From the NCBI GenBank assembly GCA_015680905.1, contig CM027379.1, positions 90,667,501 through 90,731,500 on the forward strand: a stretch of DNA of 64,000 bases, given 5' to 3'. Shown here piece after piece: positions 45,353 to 56,982 of the stretch (position 1 is its first letter; every line of letters begins with the position of its first letter). This DNA comes from Coptis chinensis. Its lineage: Eukaryota > Streptophyta > Magnoliopsida > Ranunculales > Ranunculaceae. The notes beneath the pieces were generated by a model, which searched no databases, was not told where the DNA came from, and saw nothing but the letters and a program-made list of their open reading frames with translations. The position numbers and the translations under genes were made by a program.

Positions 45353-46551
45353 CACGCCGAAGGACTCTGGACTTAACGTAATAACTGGAATACATCAAAC
45401 ATAAACCCCCTCCCTTACCTCTTCATTTTTTTAAATTTCCATTTCTTTTACGATACTAACGTGTTACGTAACTGTTTGCCTTAACTTTTTCTACTAACAA
45501 ATATCTGTGAACCAAGTTTTGTTTATTTTTATTAGCACGCTTTTAAGTATTCCGTGAGGAACTTGAAGCATCGAACAGACAAAAGAGTCTCGACGAGACT
45601 AAATTAGTAGTAGAGAGACTAATATGGAGTATCAACACTCCGGTTTTCAGGTACAGGCCACTTTCTTTTTCAGTACTCTTTTGGACTCTCTTGTCCAGTT
45701 TAGCAAGTAAGTTCACAATCCCGGGAGTTAGTTCGATCGGTATGCGAGGAATCATGGGACACGTGTTTCAAATCCTTAAACTCCTCAAACTTTGTCGAGG
45801 ATATTATTTGGTTGTTACTATAACCTGTTTTACCTTACATGTTTGTGTGTGGCATAAGAACTCTTTTCATATAAATGTGGTTTGTCATTACATATTTACG
45901 TTAACACGATCAATATGATTCGAATATATTTGGATATATGTGTAGTTTCAAACCACCTGCTTAGAATATTTTTGTATGTGTATGTTACATCAATTCACGT
46001 ACGCGGTATTCATTTGTATGAGTTCGTTCTCGACATTCCCCTAACTCACATATAACTTACATATAGTTGCACGTATAAGTAATATAGATTTGCATGTGTA
46101 GACTTTTCAAGTAAACTAGTATATGTTAGTTAGTTTCTATTTTGGCATCTATCGTTTTAATTGCATATTTCGTAATCACGTCTCCATAATACATTAATTA
46201 CGTAAACTAAAAATAAAAAAATAAAAAATTCATAGTAATTAAAAATTTCATCTAAATTATCTTAATAACACCCCGCATAATACACCATCATAAATCATCA
46301 TCCTATTCCATCAGTGCCTAGGAAACTTGAAAAAAATTGAGGTTGCCTAATTAAGGAACGTGCTAGCACGAACAACCTCCCTCAATTCTCTCAGGTGACC
46401 TGGTTGCTGGAATATTCACACGTTATCCTAGCTTACCTGCTCAAGTTAGCAACAGCTCAGAAAGACATCTTTCACCTCCCTCTTTCCTTAATTCTAAAAC
46501 CTCCAGTCATAACTCGTTCCTTATGAACCTTAAATTAAAATTTATATTTAT
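45353..46551 (+). other. 5' leader of element C
   Basis: Noncoding, 1.2 kb. A 7-bp-arm palindrome AGTCTCGACGAGACT is at 45586-45600, followed by a second AGAGAGACT and by GGAGTATCAACACTCC (about 45624-45639), another inverted repeat. Colinear with 9828-11050 of element A. Confidence 0.65.
45586..45600. repeat. GTCTCG/CGAGAC palindrome in the gag leader of C
   Basis: AGTCTCGACGAGACT has perfect 7-bp arms around a single A. Counterpart at 53506-53519. Confidence 0.8.
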
Positions 46552-47990
46552 ATGAGACTATGGTTTGGTAAACATAAGGAATTAGAACTTACATATTGGC
46601 GTCGAAAATACAATAAACAACTGCTTATGCTATCTCCTAGACGTAGTTCCTCCTCCGTAAACCAACCTCGTCAAACATCTCCATTGCCGTCATCTCCCGT
46701 AATTATGGCCCAGGAAAATCTCACAGTCGAGAAACCCCTTTCGGATTTCTATACTGCCTTACAAGAAAGACCTGCCTCCTGCATTAAACTCGATGCTATT
46801 GTAGGTGATTATCGAATTCCGCCAAATATTTTCGGTTTGTTACCTGTTTACCATGGTCTAGACCATGAAAAACCGTACAATCACCTTCGTCGGATGCAAC
46901 AAGTAGTCACCACTTTCCGCTTATCCGATCGTTACCAACTTAACAAGTCTTGCTTAGGTTGTTTCCCTTCACCTTAGCCGATAAAGCGGTTGGGCTTTTC
47001 CTCAGGTGAAGCGCGCCGCGAATCCATTGACACATGGGCCAAACTCGCATAAGCATTCATGATAAAGTTCTATATTTCGTAAGAAAACTACAGAAATGCT
47101 TCAAAAGATTCAATTCTTTTCGCAAAGACCCCAAGAATCCTTTTTGGAAGCATGGAGCAGATTTACTGATCTGCTTCTCGAATGTCCCCATCATCAACTC
47201 GACACCGTTGTATTAGTCAGTTCATTCTTTAATGGTTTCTCTGACCATCAAAAGGAAACCTTAGATATCATGAATGGAGGTTGTTTCATGGACAAGGGCG
47301 CTACTGAAGCATACACGTTTCTTGAGAAATAGGCTTCACGAAGCACCCATTGGGGAAACACTGATTCTTCTAGATCTTCTAAAGACACTCCTACCAAAGT
47401 TACGACTATGTTCGAGGTCAAACCCGATCCGGAATTAAAAACTCTAATCGAGTCCCTAAACGAAAAGGTCGATGCTCTTTCGGTACAAGTAAATGATCAA
47501 AAACCCAAACAGGTCATGGCTGCCAACGCTTCCCCATGTCCTCTTTCCTTCGCACGCCGATTCTTATTGTCCTTTGGTATACGAGTGCCTTCCCCAACCT
47601 TCTGAAGAGGCCTGTGCTTTCAACATCCCTAATGCACCTTGGCGACAACATCCGATTTAGCTTGGGCACCCCCGCCTAACAACAAGCTCCTCCGGTGTCA
47701 ACAACGCTCCTCTACCACCACCCGCGAACTACAATTCCTATCGTCAAGGAAATTCCTAGCAATTCCAGCAAGGGAAAAATAATTTTCCCAACAATATAGG
47801 GTACTAAAACAACCGCAACCTTGTTCCCGCTAATCAAGGATATGGCTACCAAAATCAACCCAGAATAATAACCGTGAACTAGTTCCCCGCTGTTCACTGG
47901 TACAATCCATACCGATAAAACAAATTGAAACTTTTCTCGACATACATGAATCAACAGTAATCAAATCCTAGCTTCTATCCAATAGTCTCT
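46552..47990 (+). pseudogene. gag region of element C
   Basis: ATG at 46552 begins MRLWFGKHKELELT and continues through NIFGLLPVYHGLDHEKPYNH to a frameshift at about 46930. Further pieces are 47096-47332 (DIMNGGCFMDKGATEAYTFL) and 47408-47605. The zinc knuckle is destroyed: the second Cys and following residues of the CCHC seen in A are lost by a small change at about 47540 (CPLSFARRF). The Asn/Gln-rich tail follows with several frameshifts. The second codons of the start (RLWF for RLRS) differ from A. Confidence 0.82.
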
Positions 47991-48704
47991 TCACCGTTAG
48001 CTCAGATAAAGTCAAAAGCGGCGTGTTCCCCGCCAAGCAGGTTCCAAACCCTAAGCCTACAAACACCGCCTTTGAACTCAACAATGCACTGGGACCTAGT
48101 AATCCAAGCCGTGGTGAGGTAAATGCCATTACCACTCTTCATTCGGCCGAACCATCGACAATAAAATACGATGATGCCGACGAGGAATCGATGGAAACCA
48201 CGGGCCGACGCCCTTCCAACTCCTACTTCGCGAACCTATAACGGACGGTTGTACCCTTCCAATTCTACACCCACGCCCCTAGGGAAAGACGCCATCGATC
48301 CTTATGCACGATTCCGCCTAAAAGCTCCGTTCCCTGCCCGTTTGGTAAAGAACAAACGTGACGAATATTTCGATGAGATCCGTGAAACCTTCAAAAATTT
48401 GACCATAAACTTACCTTTCCTAGATACGCTTAAGCATTTACCCAAGCATGCCAAGTTTTTGAAGGACATGTGCACCACCAAACGACGTACAAATGTTCCT
48501 CAACAAGCATTCCTCATCGAAAGCGGTTTCGACACCACTACCAATGGTGTGGTAAAGTATAAGGACCCAGGTCGACCAACTGTACCATGCACGTTGGGCG
48601 ACAAGTATACCTCTACCGCACTTGTAGACCTAGGTGCCAGTGTTAACCTACTTCCCTACTACTTATTTAAGTAGTTAGGTCTTCATGAATTAAAACCTAC
48701 CAAT
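47991..48704 (+). pseudogene. Protease region of element C
   Basis: The open stretch 48171-48674 includes the linker (ETFKNLTINLPFLDTLKHLP, KDMCTTKRRTNVPQQAF) and the protease core with TALVDLGASVNLLPYYLFK (active-site Asp codon 48627-48629). A TAG at 48672-48674 replaces the Gln codon expected in FKQLGL; the frame otherwise continues directly into the RT block at 48705. Confidence 0.85.
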
Positions 48705-50086
48705 ATGACTCTACAACTAGCGGATCGCTCCATCAAGTACCCAAAGGGCATAGTAGAGAACATCATAGTCAAGGTCCAAGATTTTTACTACCCAGTTGAT
48801 TTTGTCATTTTAGATACTGAAGTGGCTTGTGACTCCATTCCTATCATCTTGGGACGTCCTTTTCTTGCAACTGCTGACGCTCTCATAAATTGTCGGGACG
48901 GTTCAATGACATTGTCTTTCGGGAACCTTTCTGTCGAACCCAACGTATTCAAACTAATGAAACAATTTCCCCATCCTATAATAGAGGGCGAGATTAGTTT
49001 GGTTGATAAACTAAAACATGATTATTTCACAAACTCTTTTCCCCCAGACGAGATACACCAATTTCTTTCTTTTGATAATCCTGAGTTTGACGATGACTCG
49101 TACATAAGGGATGTCCACACTTTATTAGAGTCGGTACCACTATTTGATCCTACTACTGCGTTGAAAACTGATTCAGAAGAACCGGATTCGCTCTGTTCCA
49201 TTGAAGAGATGATCCCTCACGAATCCTTGATCCCCAATCCTTCAACTCCGGATTTAAAACCTCTACCCTCTGATTTGAAGTATGTGCATCTTGATCTCGA
49301 TGGTAGTCACCCTATAATAAATTCTGCTCACTTGACTACCGACGAAGAGGCACATTTGATTCATGTCATTCGTGAACACCGCTCCGCTATCAGATGGTCC
49401 TTAGATGATATCAAGGGAATAGACCCTAGCATATGCACGCGATCGCGATACATCTCGATGACGCACAAAGACATCGCGAGAACCACAACGCCGCCTTTAA
49501 TCAAAGCCATGAAGGAGGAAGTGGTGAGAGGAAGTTTTATGTTTACTTGATGCGGTATCATATACCCTATCTCCTCGATAGTGATTGGGTTAGTCCCGGT
49601 CCATGTTGTTCCCAAAAGTTCGGCATTCAAGTTGTACAAAATGAAAATGGTGAGTGCATCTCCACTCGCGATTCCATTAAAATGGAGAATTTGCATTGAC
49701 TATCGCAAACTTAATGCAAGAACACGTAAAGATTACTTCCCTCTCCCATTCATTGACCCGGATGCTAGAACGTTTAATCGGTCATGCTTACTACTATTTT
49801 CTTGATGGCTATTCGGATACTTCCAAATTGTCATCGATCCCCACGCATCAAGAAAAAGACAACTTTCACATGTCCTTTGGAACCTTTGCATATAGGCTAA
49901 TGCCTTTTGGTCTTTGTAATGCCCCAGACAACTTCCAACGCTGCATGCTTCACATTTTCAGTGATATGGTGGAACGTTATATAGAAGTCTTCATGGATGA
50001 TTTTTCCATCTACGGGAATTCCTTTGACGATTGCCTATCCAACCTTTCTAAAGTATTAACGCGCCATTAAGAGAAAAAATCTGTAA
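48705..50086 (+). pseudogene. Reverse transcriptase region of element C
   Basis: The block ADRSIKYPKGIVENIIVKVQ to ILGRPFLATADALINC opens it; RT begins near 49400 and is shifted at about 49440 and 49560. Palm motifs lie in 49696-50070: MPFGLCNAPDNFQRCM and the catalytic loop IEVFMDDFSIYG, both Asp kept. A stop lies at 50068-50070 just before the next block. At least three frameshifts prevent translation. Confidence 0.88.
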
Positions 50087-52190
50087 TTGAATTGGGAGAA
50101 GTGTCATTTTATGGTTACCAAAGGACTTGTTCTGGGTCATATTGTTTCGAAAGACGGGATAGAGGTTGATAAAGCTAAAATTGTTAAAATTTCTTTGCTA
50201 CCTTTCCCACGTACAGTTCGTGATATCCGTGCCTTTTTAGGCCACGCTAGGTTTTACAGGAGATTCATTCAGGATTTTTCTAAAGTTGCTCGACCTTTAA
50301 CCAATCTCCTACTTAAGGATGCAGTATTCGACTTTAATTTCAATTGCAAACAAGCTTTTGATACTCTAAAAACCGCTCTGACTACCGCTCCTATCATTCA
50401 ACCCCCTGATTGGTCTCAACTATTCGAACTAATGTGTGACGCTAGCGACTTTGCTATTGGCGCCGTACTAGGCCAACGACGTGATGACAAACCCGTTGTT
50501 ATTTACTATGCTAGTAAAATTCTTAATGACGCTCAACGTAATTACACAACAACTGAGAAAGAGTTCCTAGCTGTTGTCTATGCTTTGGATAAGTTTCGCC
50601 CTTACCTAGTTGGAACATCCACCATCGTATATACTGACCATGCCGCACTTCGGTGCTTACAAAAAAAAAGGACGAAAACAACGATTGTTCCAATTTGGAT
50701 CCTTCTCTTGCAAGAATTCACCCTGGAAATCAAGGACAAGAAAGGAACCGAAAATGTCGTGGCCGACCATTTATCAAGGCTGGTTGGTGACATTGATAGT
50801 GATTCTGAAGCCATCTGTGATTCCTTCCCAGACGAATATTTGTACTCTATTTTCTCATCTCCATGGTACGCGGATATCGTTAACTACCTTATTACTGAGG
50901 AAGTTCCTTCCTCTTGGTCACGTCTTGATCATAAAAAGTTCTTATCCACTATAAAATATTATTTTTGGGATGACCCCTACCTCTTTAAGTATTGTTCCGA
51001 CCAACTCATTCGTCGCTGCATTCTCGATTGGGAGCATACCGACGTATTATCCTTTTGCCATGAACAATCTTGCAGAGGTCATTTCAGTGGAAAGAAAACT
51101 GCGGCCAAGGTATTACAATGTGGTTTTTACTGGCCTACCCTTTTTCGCGATGCACACGAACATTACATAACTTGCATTCGTTGTCAGCACCTAGGTCGAT
51201 TTACCAAACGAAATATGATGCCCCTAAATCCTATCTTGATTGTGAAAATTTTTGATGTTTGGGGCATTGATTTTATGGGACCTTTCCCTATTTCTCAAGG
51301 TTTTCTATACATTTTAGTCGTTGTAGACTATGTGTCCAAATGGATTGAGGCACTCGCATGTCGCTCAAATGACCATAAGATCGGCCGTGAAATTTGTTAA
51401 AGAAAACATTTTCTCTCGTTTTGGTGTCCCCAAAGCTATCATCAGTGATGGGGGTACACATTTTTGTAATTAAATTTTTGGGTTTTTAATGAAGAAATAT
51501 GGAGTTACTCACAAAGTTACTACTCCATATCACCCACAAACGAGTGGCCAAGTAGAAGTCTCCAACAGAGAGATAAAGTTTATTATGGAGAAAACTGTCA
51601 ACCCATCACGAAAGGACTGGTCTCTCCGCTTATCGGATGCCTTGTGGGCATACTGAACAGCATTCAAGACACCTATAGGGACGTCTCCTTACCGCATTGT
51701 TTTTGGAAAACCTTATCATCTGCCAGTTGAACTTGAGCATCGTGCCCTTTGGGCCATCAAAAGCCTCAATTACAATATCATCGAGGCAGGCGAGAAGTGA
51801 AAATTGCAATTAAATGAGCTTGAGGAGATTCGGAGTGATGCTTATAATCTCTCGAAATCCTATGAAGCTAATATAAAAAGAGTGCGCGACAAGCACATTT
51901 TGCGTAAGGATTTTAAAATTGGCCAAAAAGTTCTACTGTACAACTCCAGATTACACATTTTTCCTGGTAAATTGAAAACACGATGGTCTGGTCCTTTCAT
52001 TGTGTCAACTGTGAAACATTATGGGGCAATCTCTTTGCTTAATCCACAAGATAACAAATAATTTCAAGTCAATGGACAACGCCTAAAACATTACCACTTA
52101 ATTACGCCACCGGATGTTGAAACGGACCTTCTTCGTGATCCGGTCTACGGACTAGATGTTTTCGTTTCATGTACTCTAATCTTATTTCTA
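50087..52190 (+). pseudogene. RNase H and integrase region of element C
   Basis: 50087-51400 is open for 437 codons: connection domain ([20 protein letters not shown]), RNase H ([47 protein letters not shown]), integrase zinc domain ([20 protein letters not shown]) and the first core Asp (WGIDFMGPF). A frameshift at about 51380 moves the rest out of frame: IISDGG (about 51445), [12 protein letters not shown] (51540-51575). A TGA replaces a codon in AYRTAF at about 51655. The C-terminal domain (51804-52061) has [20 protein letters not shown] and ends near 52190. Confidence 0.88.
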
Positions 52191-52528
52191 TAAAGGGTAT
52201 GCCATTTTGGTAGCCGGGCCATCTTCTATCTTATGATCTCCATAGTTCTTTGAAGTGTGTGGTTGCAAGCGCCGGAACCTTAGTCCATAAAAACTCTATT
52301 CAGAACTGAGTATAAATGTCTTCTGTAACACGAGCAAACGTGCTTTTCGGTAAACGATGGGTACCTAAAATTTCACCTCCTTCTTTCTCTTCCTTTTTCT
52401 ACTCTCTACCTCGTGAACTTCAGCTAATCATTTGGTGTAAGTATCACTCATCACGAATAGGGAATGGTCGTAGTACTTTTGCTAAAACGACGACGCTTGA
52501 AGGATGGGTGGTGTATGCATTGTCAAAC

Positions 52529-52634
52529 ACCCTTCTGTCTAGGTCTTGACTTCCTATCCGATACTAGCTAGTTTAAGGTATACCCTTCTGTCTAGGTCTT
52601 GACTTCCTATCCGATACTAGCCAGTTTAAGGTAC
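52529..52634 (+). repeat. 53-bp tandem duplication after pol, only in element C
   Basis: ACCCTTCTGTCTAGGTCTTG starts two nearly identical copies at 52529 and 52582. Element A has one copy (about 3786-3838, other strand). Confidence 0.85.
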
Positions 52635-52690
52635 TTGTTCGAGGTATACGCGGGGATAATCTTTCGCCGCCGTTTCTCCCCAGGGTTGGG

Positions 52691-52797
52691 ATTCGCCTTG
52701 AGAATCGACGTTAAAAGACCCGATTCGTCTTGAGAATCTGACATTAAAAGACTCGACTTGTCTTGAGGATCTGACGTTAAAAGACTCACCTTGTAGA
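52691..52797 (+). repeat. 33-bp tandem repeat after pol of element C
   Basis: Three units of CTTGAGAATCTGACGTTAAA followed by AGACTCGATTCGT. Same array as 3617-3717 in element A. Confidence 0.8.
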
Positions 52798-53650
52798 TAT
52801 GTTTATATTGTTGCCTTTTCCCTTTGCATTAAGTTTTGCACATGAGATTCGTGTCCAACCTCCGATGCCGCATACTTAGAACACAAACGGGCAATGGATT
52901 CCACTAGACCAACCCTAGAATTGGTTATTTTGAGTTCCCTTGGGGCGGTTTGAGGATAGCCGTATGTAATAAGAGCAATTTTATTAGGGATCAGAAGCGC
53001 CAAGACGGTCCAAGATGGTACCGTCCCCGCCCCTAACCCCATAATACATAGAGGTAAAGCCACACCGGCTGGATTCGGGTTCGCTTCCTCCAGACGACAT
53101 GACAGTTGTCTATGATTTAAAATGGTGACTCTTCTGGACATCCAGTGTTTTTCACGTATATCTCCCTTGTATATAAATAAAACCTTTGTTTATAAATAAA
53201 ACACTCTCTTTCTTTTCAAAAACTCTTATGACCTTTAAGGATGACTCATACAATTGGATAGTATTTTTTGTGCCGATCATTTTGATATCTCATTCATCCA
53301 ATTCGGAGTTCAAACGAGTCGTGGGTAAGCGTTTAGATTTTTTAAGCTTAAATCGGGTTTTTGGCTAGATTTGGGCTTGGGAAAATTTTTGGCCTAACCA
53401 AATATCGGAATATCGGGCCCTTTAAACCCGGATAACTGGACCACACGTGTCACCATTACTCATTTCTTCTTCCCTAAATTCCGGATCTTGCCCCCTCTCG
53501 TTTAAGTCTCGCACGAGACAGGCCCACACTAAATACGTGTCTCAAGGCGAAGATCGTATTTACAACTCCGACAACAATTCCCTTCCGTCAGCAAGTCCCA
53601 TTTCTTTCCCTCATCATTAATCCATATCCAGCCTCTCCCTAAGACCAGTA
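52798..53650 (+). other. Leader before ORF1a of element C
   Basis: Noncoding, with the GTCTCGCACGAGAC palindrome (53506-53519) and a block at about 53265-53300 (TGCCGATCATTTTGATATCT) shared with A and, weakly, with B. Colinear with 2749-3600 of A, but A's 24-base poly-A run is absent. Confidence 0.6.
53506..53519. repeat. GTCTCG/CGAGAC palindrome in the 3'-ORF leader of C
   Basis: GTCTCGCACGAGAC, 6-bp arms around CA. The second palindrome present in A (perfect 16 bp) is degraded here (about 53540). Confidence 0.8.
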
Positions 53651-54823
53651 ATGGCCGGTAACAGGCGGATTTGTGTGGAGAATTTTTTTGGAAATTTGTT
53701 TGAAAACGGGATGTTTGCTCAATTCTTTGATAATGAAATTCACTCTAGAGGATGGGAGTACTTGTTATATGCTAATGGAGGGCTTTATTCCAAGGATTTG
53801 GTGATGAAATTCTACGACAATGGGAGCTTTAATGTTGACCATTTTTGGGTTACCGTCGAGGGTGTGCGCCACGAAGTCACACCTGTTTTGCTCTCCGGGA
53901 TCACGGGCATTCCTCTGGTCGACCACGTGCTGACTCAGCAGCAGTCAGTGTACCCACAGACTTACGACCTAATGCTCGATGCGCTAATTGAGGAAGAGTA
54001 CAACATAGACGGGAAATGCGCGGCGATCGGCCGGCTTCGGCGGCGACGTAACCAACCGGGTGTGACTCAATGGCTGGGACTGAACGTCATTGGCACCTCG
54101 AAGCCCTCAGACATCAACAAGACCTTCCTCCACCTTCTCTGGATCCTCCAGGAGCGAAAGGGTAACTTCTGCATCATTACCTTTCTTTTTGATATTATTA
54201 CACATGCCACTCTTAGATCTGCCCCTCTTGCTGTTATGGTAACACAAGTTATGATTACCTTGGGTTTTCTGTCCGCCACCCTGCTACTCCCTATAACACA
54301 ATATGAGAATATGCTTGTCTTCAAGAAATGCATACAGGACCCTTGGGAACCCACGGCACCTAGAGCTGCCGAGCACACTAGCGTAGGCTCCTCTCACCCA
54401 CCCTACTTTGATGAGACTACCATGAGTAAGATCACCCACCCCATAGAGGCCTTATGTGCTGTGAACAGTGGTCTGAGAGACATGTACACTCGCCAGGTAT
54501 CGATGAGACGTACCTTGGGCAAGTTAAGGACAGATATGACCACTCGCCACGAGTCGATAACAGACAGCATAGGCGAATTCCAGCAGGAAATGAGAGCTTC
54601 CATGACTGCATTTCAGGACAATATGCTTACTCGCCAGAACCAGTTCCAGTGAATGTTCATGGCGAGCCAGCATCAGTTTCAAGCTCAGGTGATGGATACT
54701 CTTGGTTATAACCAGGAGTAGTTAGCATCCACGGGAGCTCGTACTGCACGACGTCGCAGGACTCCTAGTTCTTCTTCCGAGCCCAGGAGGATTAGGATTT
54801 CATCCCCCGAGGATCATCAGTAG
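53651..54823 (+). pseudogene. ORF1a, first 3' ORF of element C
   Basis: ATG at 53651 (MAGNRRICVENFFGNLFENG) opens 333 codons to a TGA at about 54650. Order: FFDNEIHSRGWEYLLYANGG, KFYDNGSF, the core VTQWLGLNVIGTSKPSDINK and LHLLWILQERKGNFCIITF, then a coiled-coil-like stretch with Met/Leu heptads (about residues 285-330). Beyond the stop the frame resumes with an Arg-rich patch (ARRRRTPSSSSEP, about 54745-54785) and ends at 54823. The basic/Ser tail matches the B copy. Family: plant putative transposon protein, unknown function. Confidence 0.72.
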
Positions 54824-55170
54824 CTAGTTTATTTTTCCAGTCTTGTATAATATTTATGTCAGATATTTGATTTACGTGTTTGCATTTCCAGCTTAATAGT
54901 AGGTTATTTCCTAAAATTTTTTACCTGGATATATTAGTTATGTCTAATATTATATTATATAGGTAGGAACATATATAATAATATTAGTAATAATAATTTA
55001 TATAGATATATATAATTATATATACATATATATTTTAGATGTCACACTTAACAACAAAATTTACCATAATCTAACGTTTTATTAAACGGTCATGAAAACG
55101 TTTTATTAAACGGTCAGAAAATGGTCATGAAAATGCACAAAAAACGGTCAGAAAACGGAAAAGTTCTTTC

Positions 55171-55178
55171 TATAAATA
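55171..55178 (+). promoter_or_regulatory. Candidate internal TATA box in element C
   Basis: CTATAAATAAG followed by a CT-rich leader (CACTTCCTCCACATTCACTC) looks like a plant core promoter. Downstream come a short ORF (55277) and ORF1b (55748). Confidence 0.35.
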
Positions 55179-55276
55179 AGTTCAACACTTCCTCCACATT
55201 CACTCATTTCATATTCTTCCCTCTACACTTCTTATTCTAAAAAATCGTTTTTAGTCCGCTCCAAATTTCAAGCTTC

Positions 55277-55396
55277 ATGGATGCACTAGAGAAGTTTGAG
55301 TAGTGGCAAATTGAATATGCTAATCAAGTCTTCATGCTTGTTTGTTTCATTATAGTAATGCTGTTAATGTGGCATATAGTTCTATCTAATATTTAG
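55277..55396 (+). pseudogene. Possible small membrane peptide ORF with internal stop
   Basis: ATG at 55277 reads MDALEKFE, an in-frame TAG, then WQIEYANQVFMLVCFIIVML and LMWHIVLSNI before a TAG at 55394-55396. The hydrophobic run (about 18 residues) could span a membrane. I recognise no family; with the internal stop it may be chance. Confidence 0.25.
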
Positions 55397-55747
55397 GTTT
55401 GTATTTCAATTCCCGTATCATTATGTTGTGTTTCCATACAGTTGTACGTTCTTACATCTTATTGTGATAGTATATCTACATTTTCCTTGTCCTTATTCTT
55501 ACGCTATATTAAAAAAATAAAAAAATAAAAAAAAGGGCACTCCTTGTCACATGCCCCATTCTTCTCATCCACACTAAATCCACTTGTGCACATATCTTAG
55601 AAGATACACGTGGTCTAACTACCCTGTGACACCTCGATCCGTATCTTTTACAATTTCAGATTGGTGCCTATTTATAACAAGGATAGACACCTCAAAAATC
55701 TAACTTCCCTTTTTCCAAAAATATTTTTCTTCACCACTCCATCTTTA

Positions 55748-56781
55748 ATGGCCCTCACCAAGTTTCGCGTGCCGAGCAAAATTTTATGGAAAATTTCCAA
55801 TATGGTCTTTTTCATCCCTTTTTTGACATAGAAATATCACGTCGATGATGGCACCCTCTTTTACATCATAAGCAAGCTTTTTATTCCAGAGAATTGGTCT
55901 TGTTGTTCTATAAAAGCGGTTATTTCCAAAACGGGCAATTCTTTGTTCGTGCTAACGGATGCGAGCGTGAATTGACTATGGAAATCATCTCTGAGGTACT
56001 TCAAATTCCTATTACAAACCGAGTACACCTTCAGGATTCACCTTTCGACAATATCAGACATTTGATGTTTGCAACTATCCTTCACGGCGAATACAACCGG
56101 AAAAACCGTATTGTTTTTCAACGATCTTTGCAAAAGAACCAATTATCTATAATCCAATGGGTAGCTCATAATGTGCTCGGCACGTCTAAGACTTCCGAAA
56201 TAACCAAACCCCTACTCCATCTACTCTGGGTCTTACAGAGTAACTGCAATGATTTTTGCATTATTAAATTTCTTTGGAACGCGATCGCACGTGCCAGGAA
56301 AAAGGCAGCTCCTTTACCAACCATTGTGACACTTATCATGATACGTTGGGGTTTTTCTAGTACTTCTCCTCATACAGCTCTTCAAACTGCTAACATTCTT
56401 ACCATTCACTCAGTATGTAGGAACGGATTCTGGAACCCTGACATTGCAAAGAACCATGTCGGTGCAGAAACCGACGAAGATTGTTCCGCTGACAACATCT
56501 TCACTGAAAATGCATTATGCAACGTATTTAATCCCATGGAAGGGCTTCGTTTAATGCAACAAGGACTGATGACATTATTCAAATGTTAGAACATTATCAT
56601 CAACAGTCTTCTTGAATTTCAGGACCTGCGGACAATAAACGAAGAGGAACAAGCACAATTCTTGCACAGCCATAACCAGTTATTGGCAAATCACACTCTC
56701 ATAATGGAGAACCACGCCGAGATTTACCGGACAAAAAGCGAAATGTTGCAACGGGTCAAGGGTAACGGATTGAAGGCATAG
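55748..56781 (+). pseudogene. ORF1b, diverged second copy of ORF1 in element C
   Basis: ATG at 55748; after an early frameshift it aligns with ORF1a throughout: FFDIEISRR for FFDNEIHSR, ELVLLFYKSGYF for DLVMKFYDNGSF, LSIIQWVAHNVLGTSKTSEI for VTQWLGLNVIGTSKPSDI, LHLLWVLQSNCNDFCIIKF for LHLLWILQERKGNFCIITF. Identity by eye is about one third, so the duplication is old. An in-frame TAG lies at 56587. The tail DLRTINEEEQAQFLHSHNQ to NGLKA (end 56781) is the segment that in element A follows the 1a-type body directly. Confidence 0.7.
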
Positions 56782-56982
56782 AAAATCTTATAAATGGATC
56801 CCTCCCACAAAAGGATCCGCCGTTACATTTGGGCCAATGAAACCATTTAAATTTTGCAATTTTATATTATTTGTCATTTTCTTTTTAGTTTTAATTTTCC
56901 TATGGTAATTTGTTTTACTTAATTATTCTCATGATACTCTAGCATTTGTTTATCCTTGTCTAAACAGTCACATTTTTTCACA

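Larger units (their letters stand above)
54824..55747 (+). other. Spacer between ORF1a and ORF1b with promoter-like segment
   Basis: AT-rich, TA-rich near 54950-55040, then short AAACGGTCA repeats at 55076-55160, a TATAAATA at 55171-55178 and a pyrimidine-rich leader. Element A lacks this whole spacer. Confidence 0.55.
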
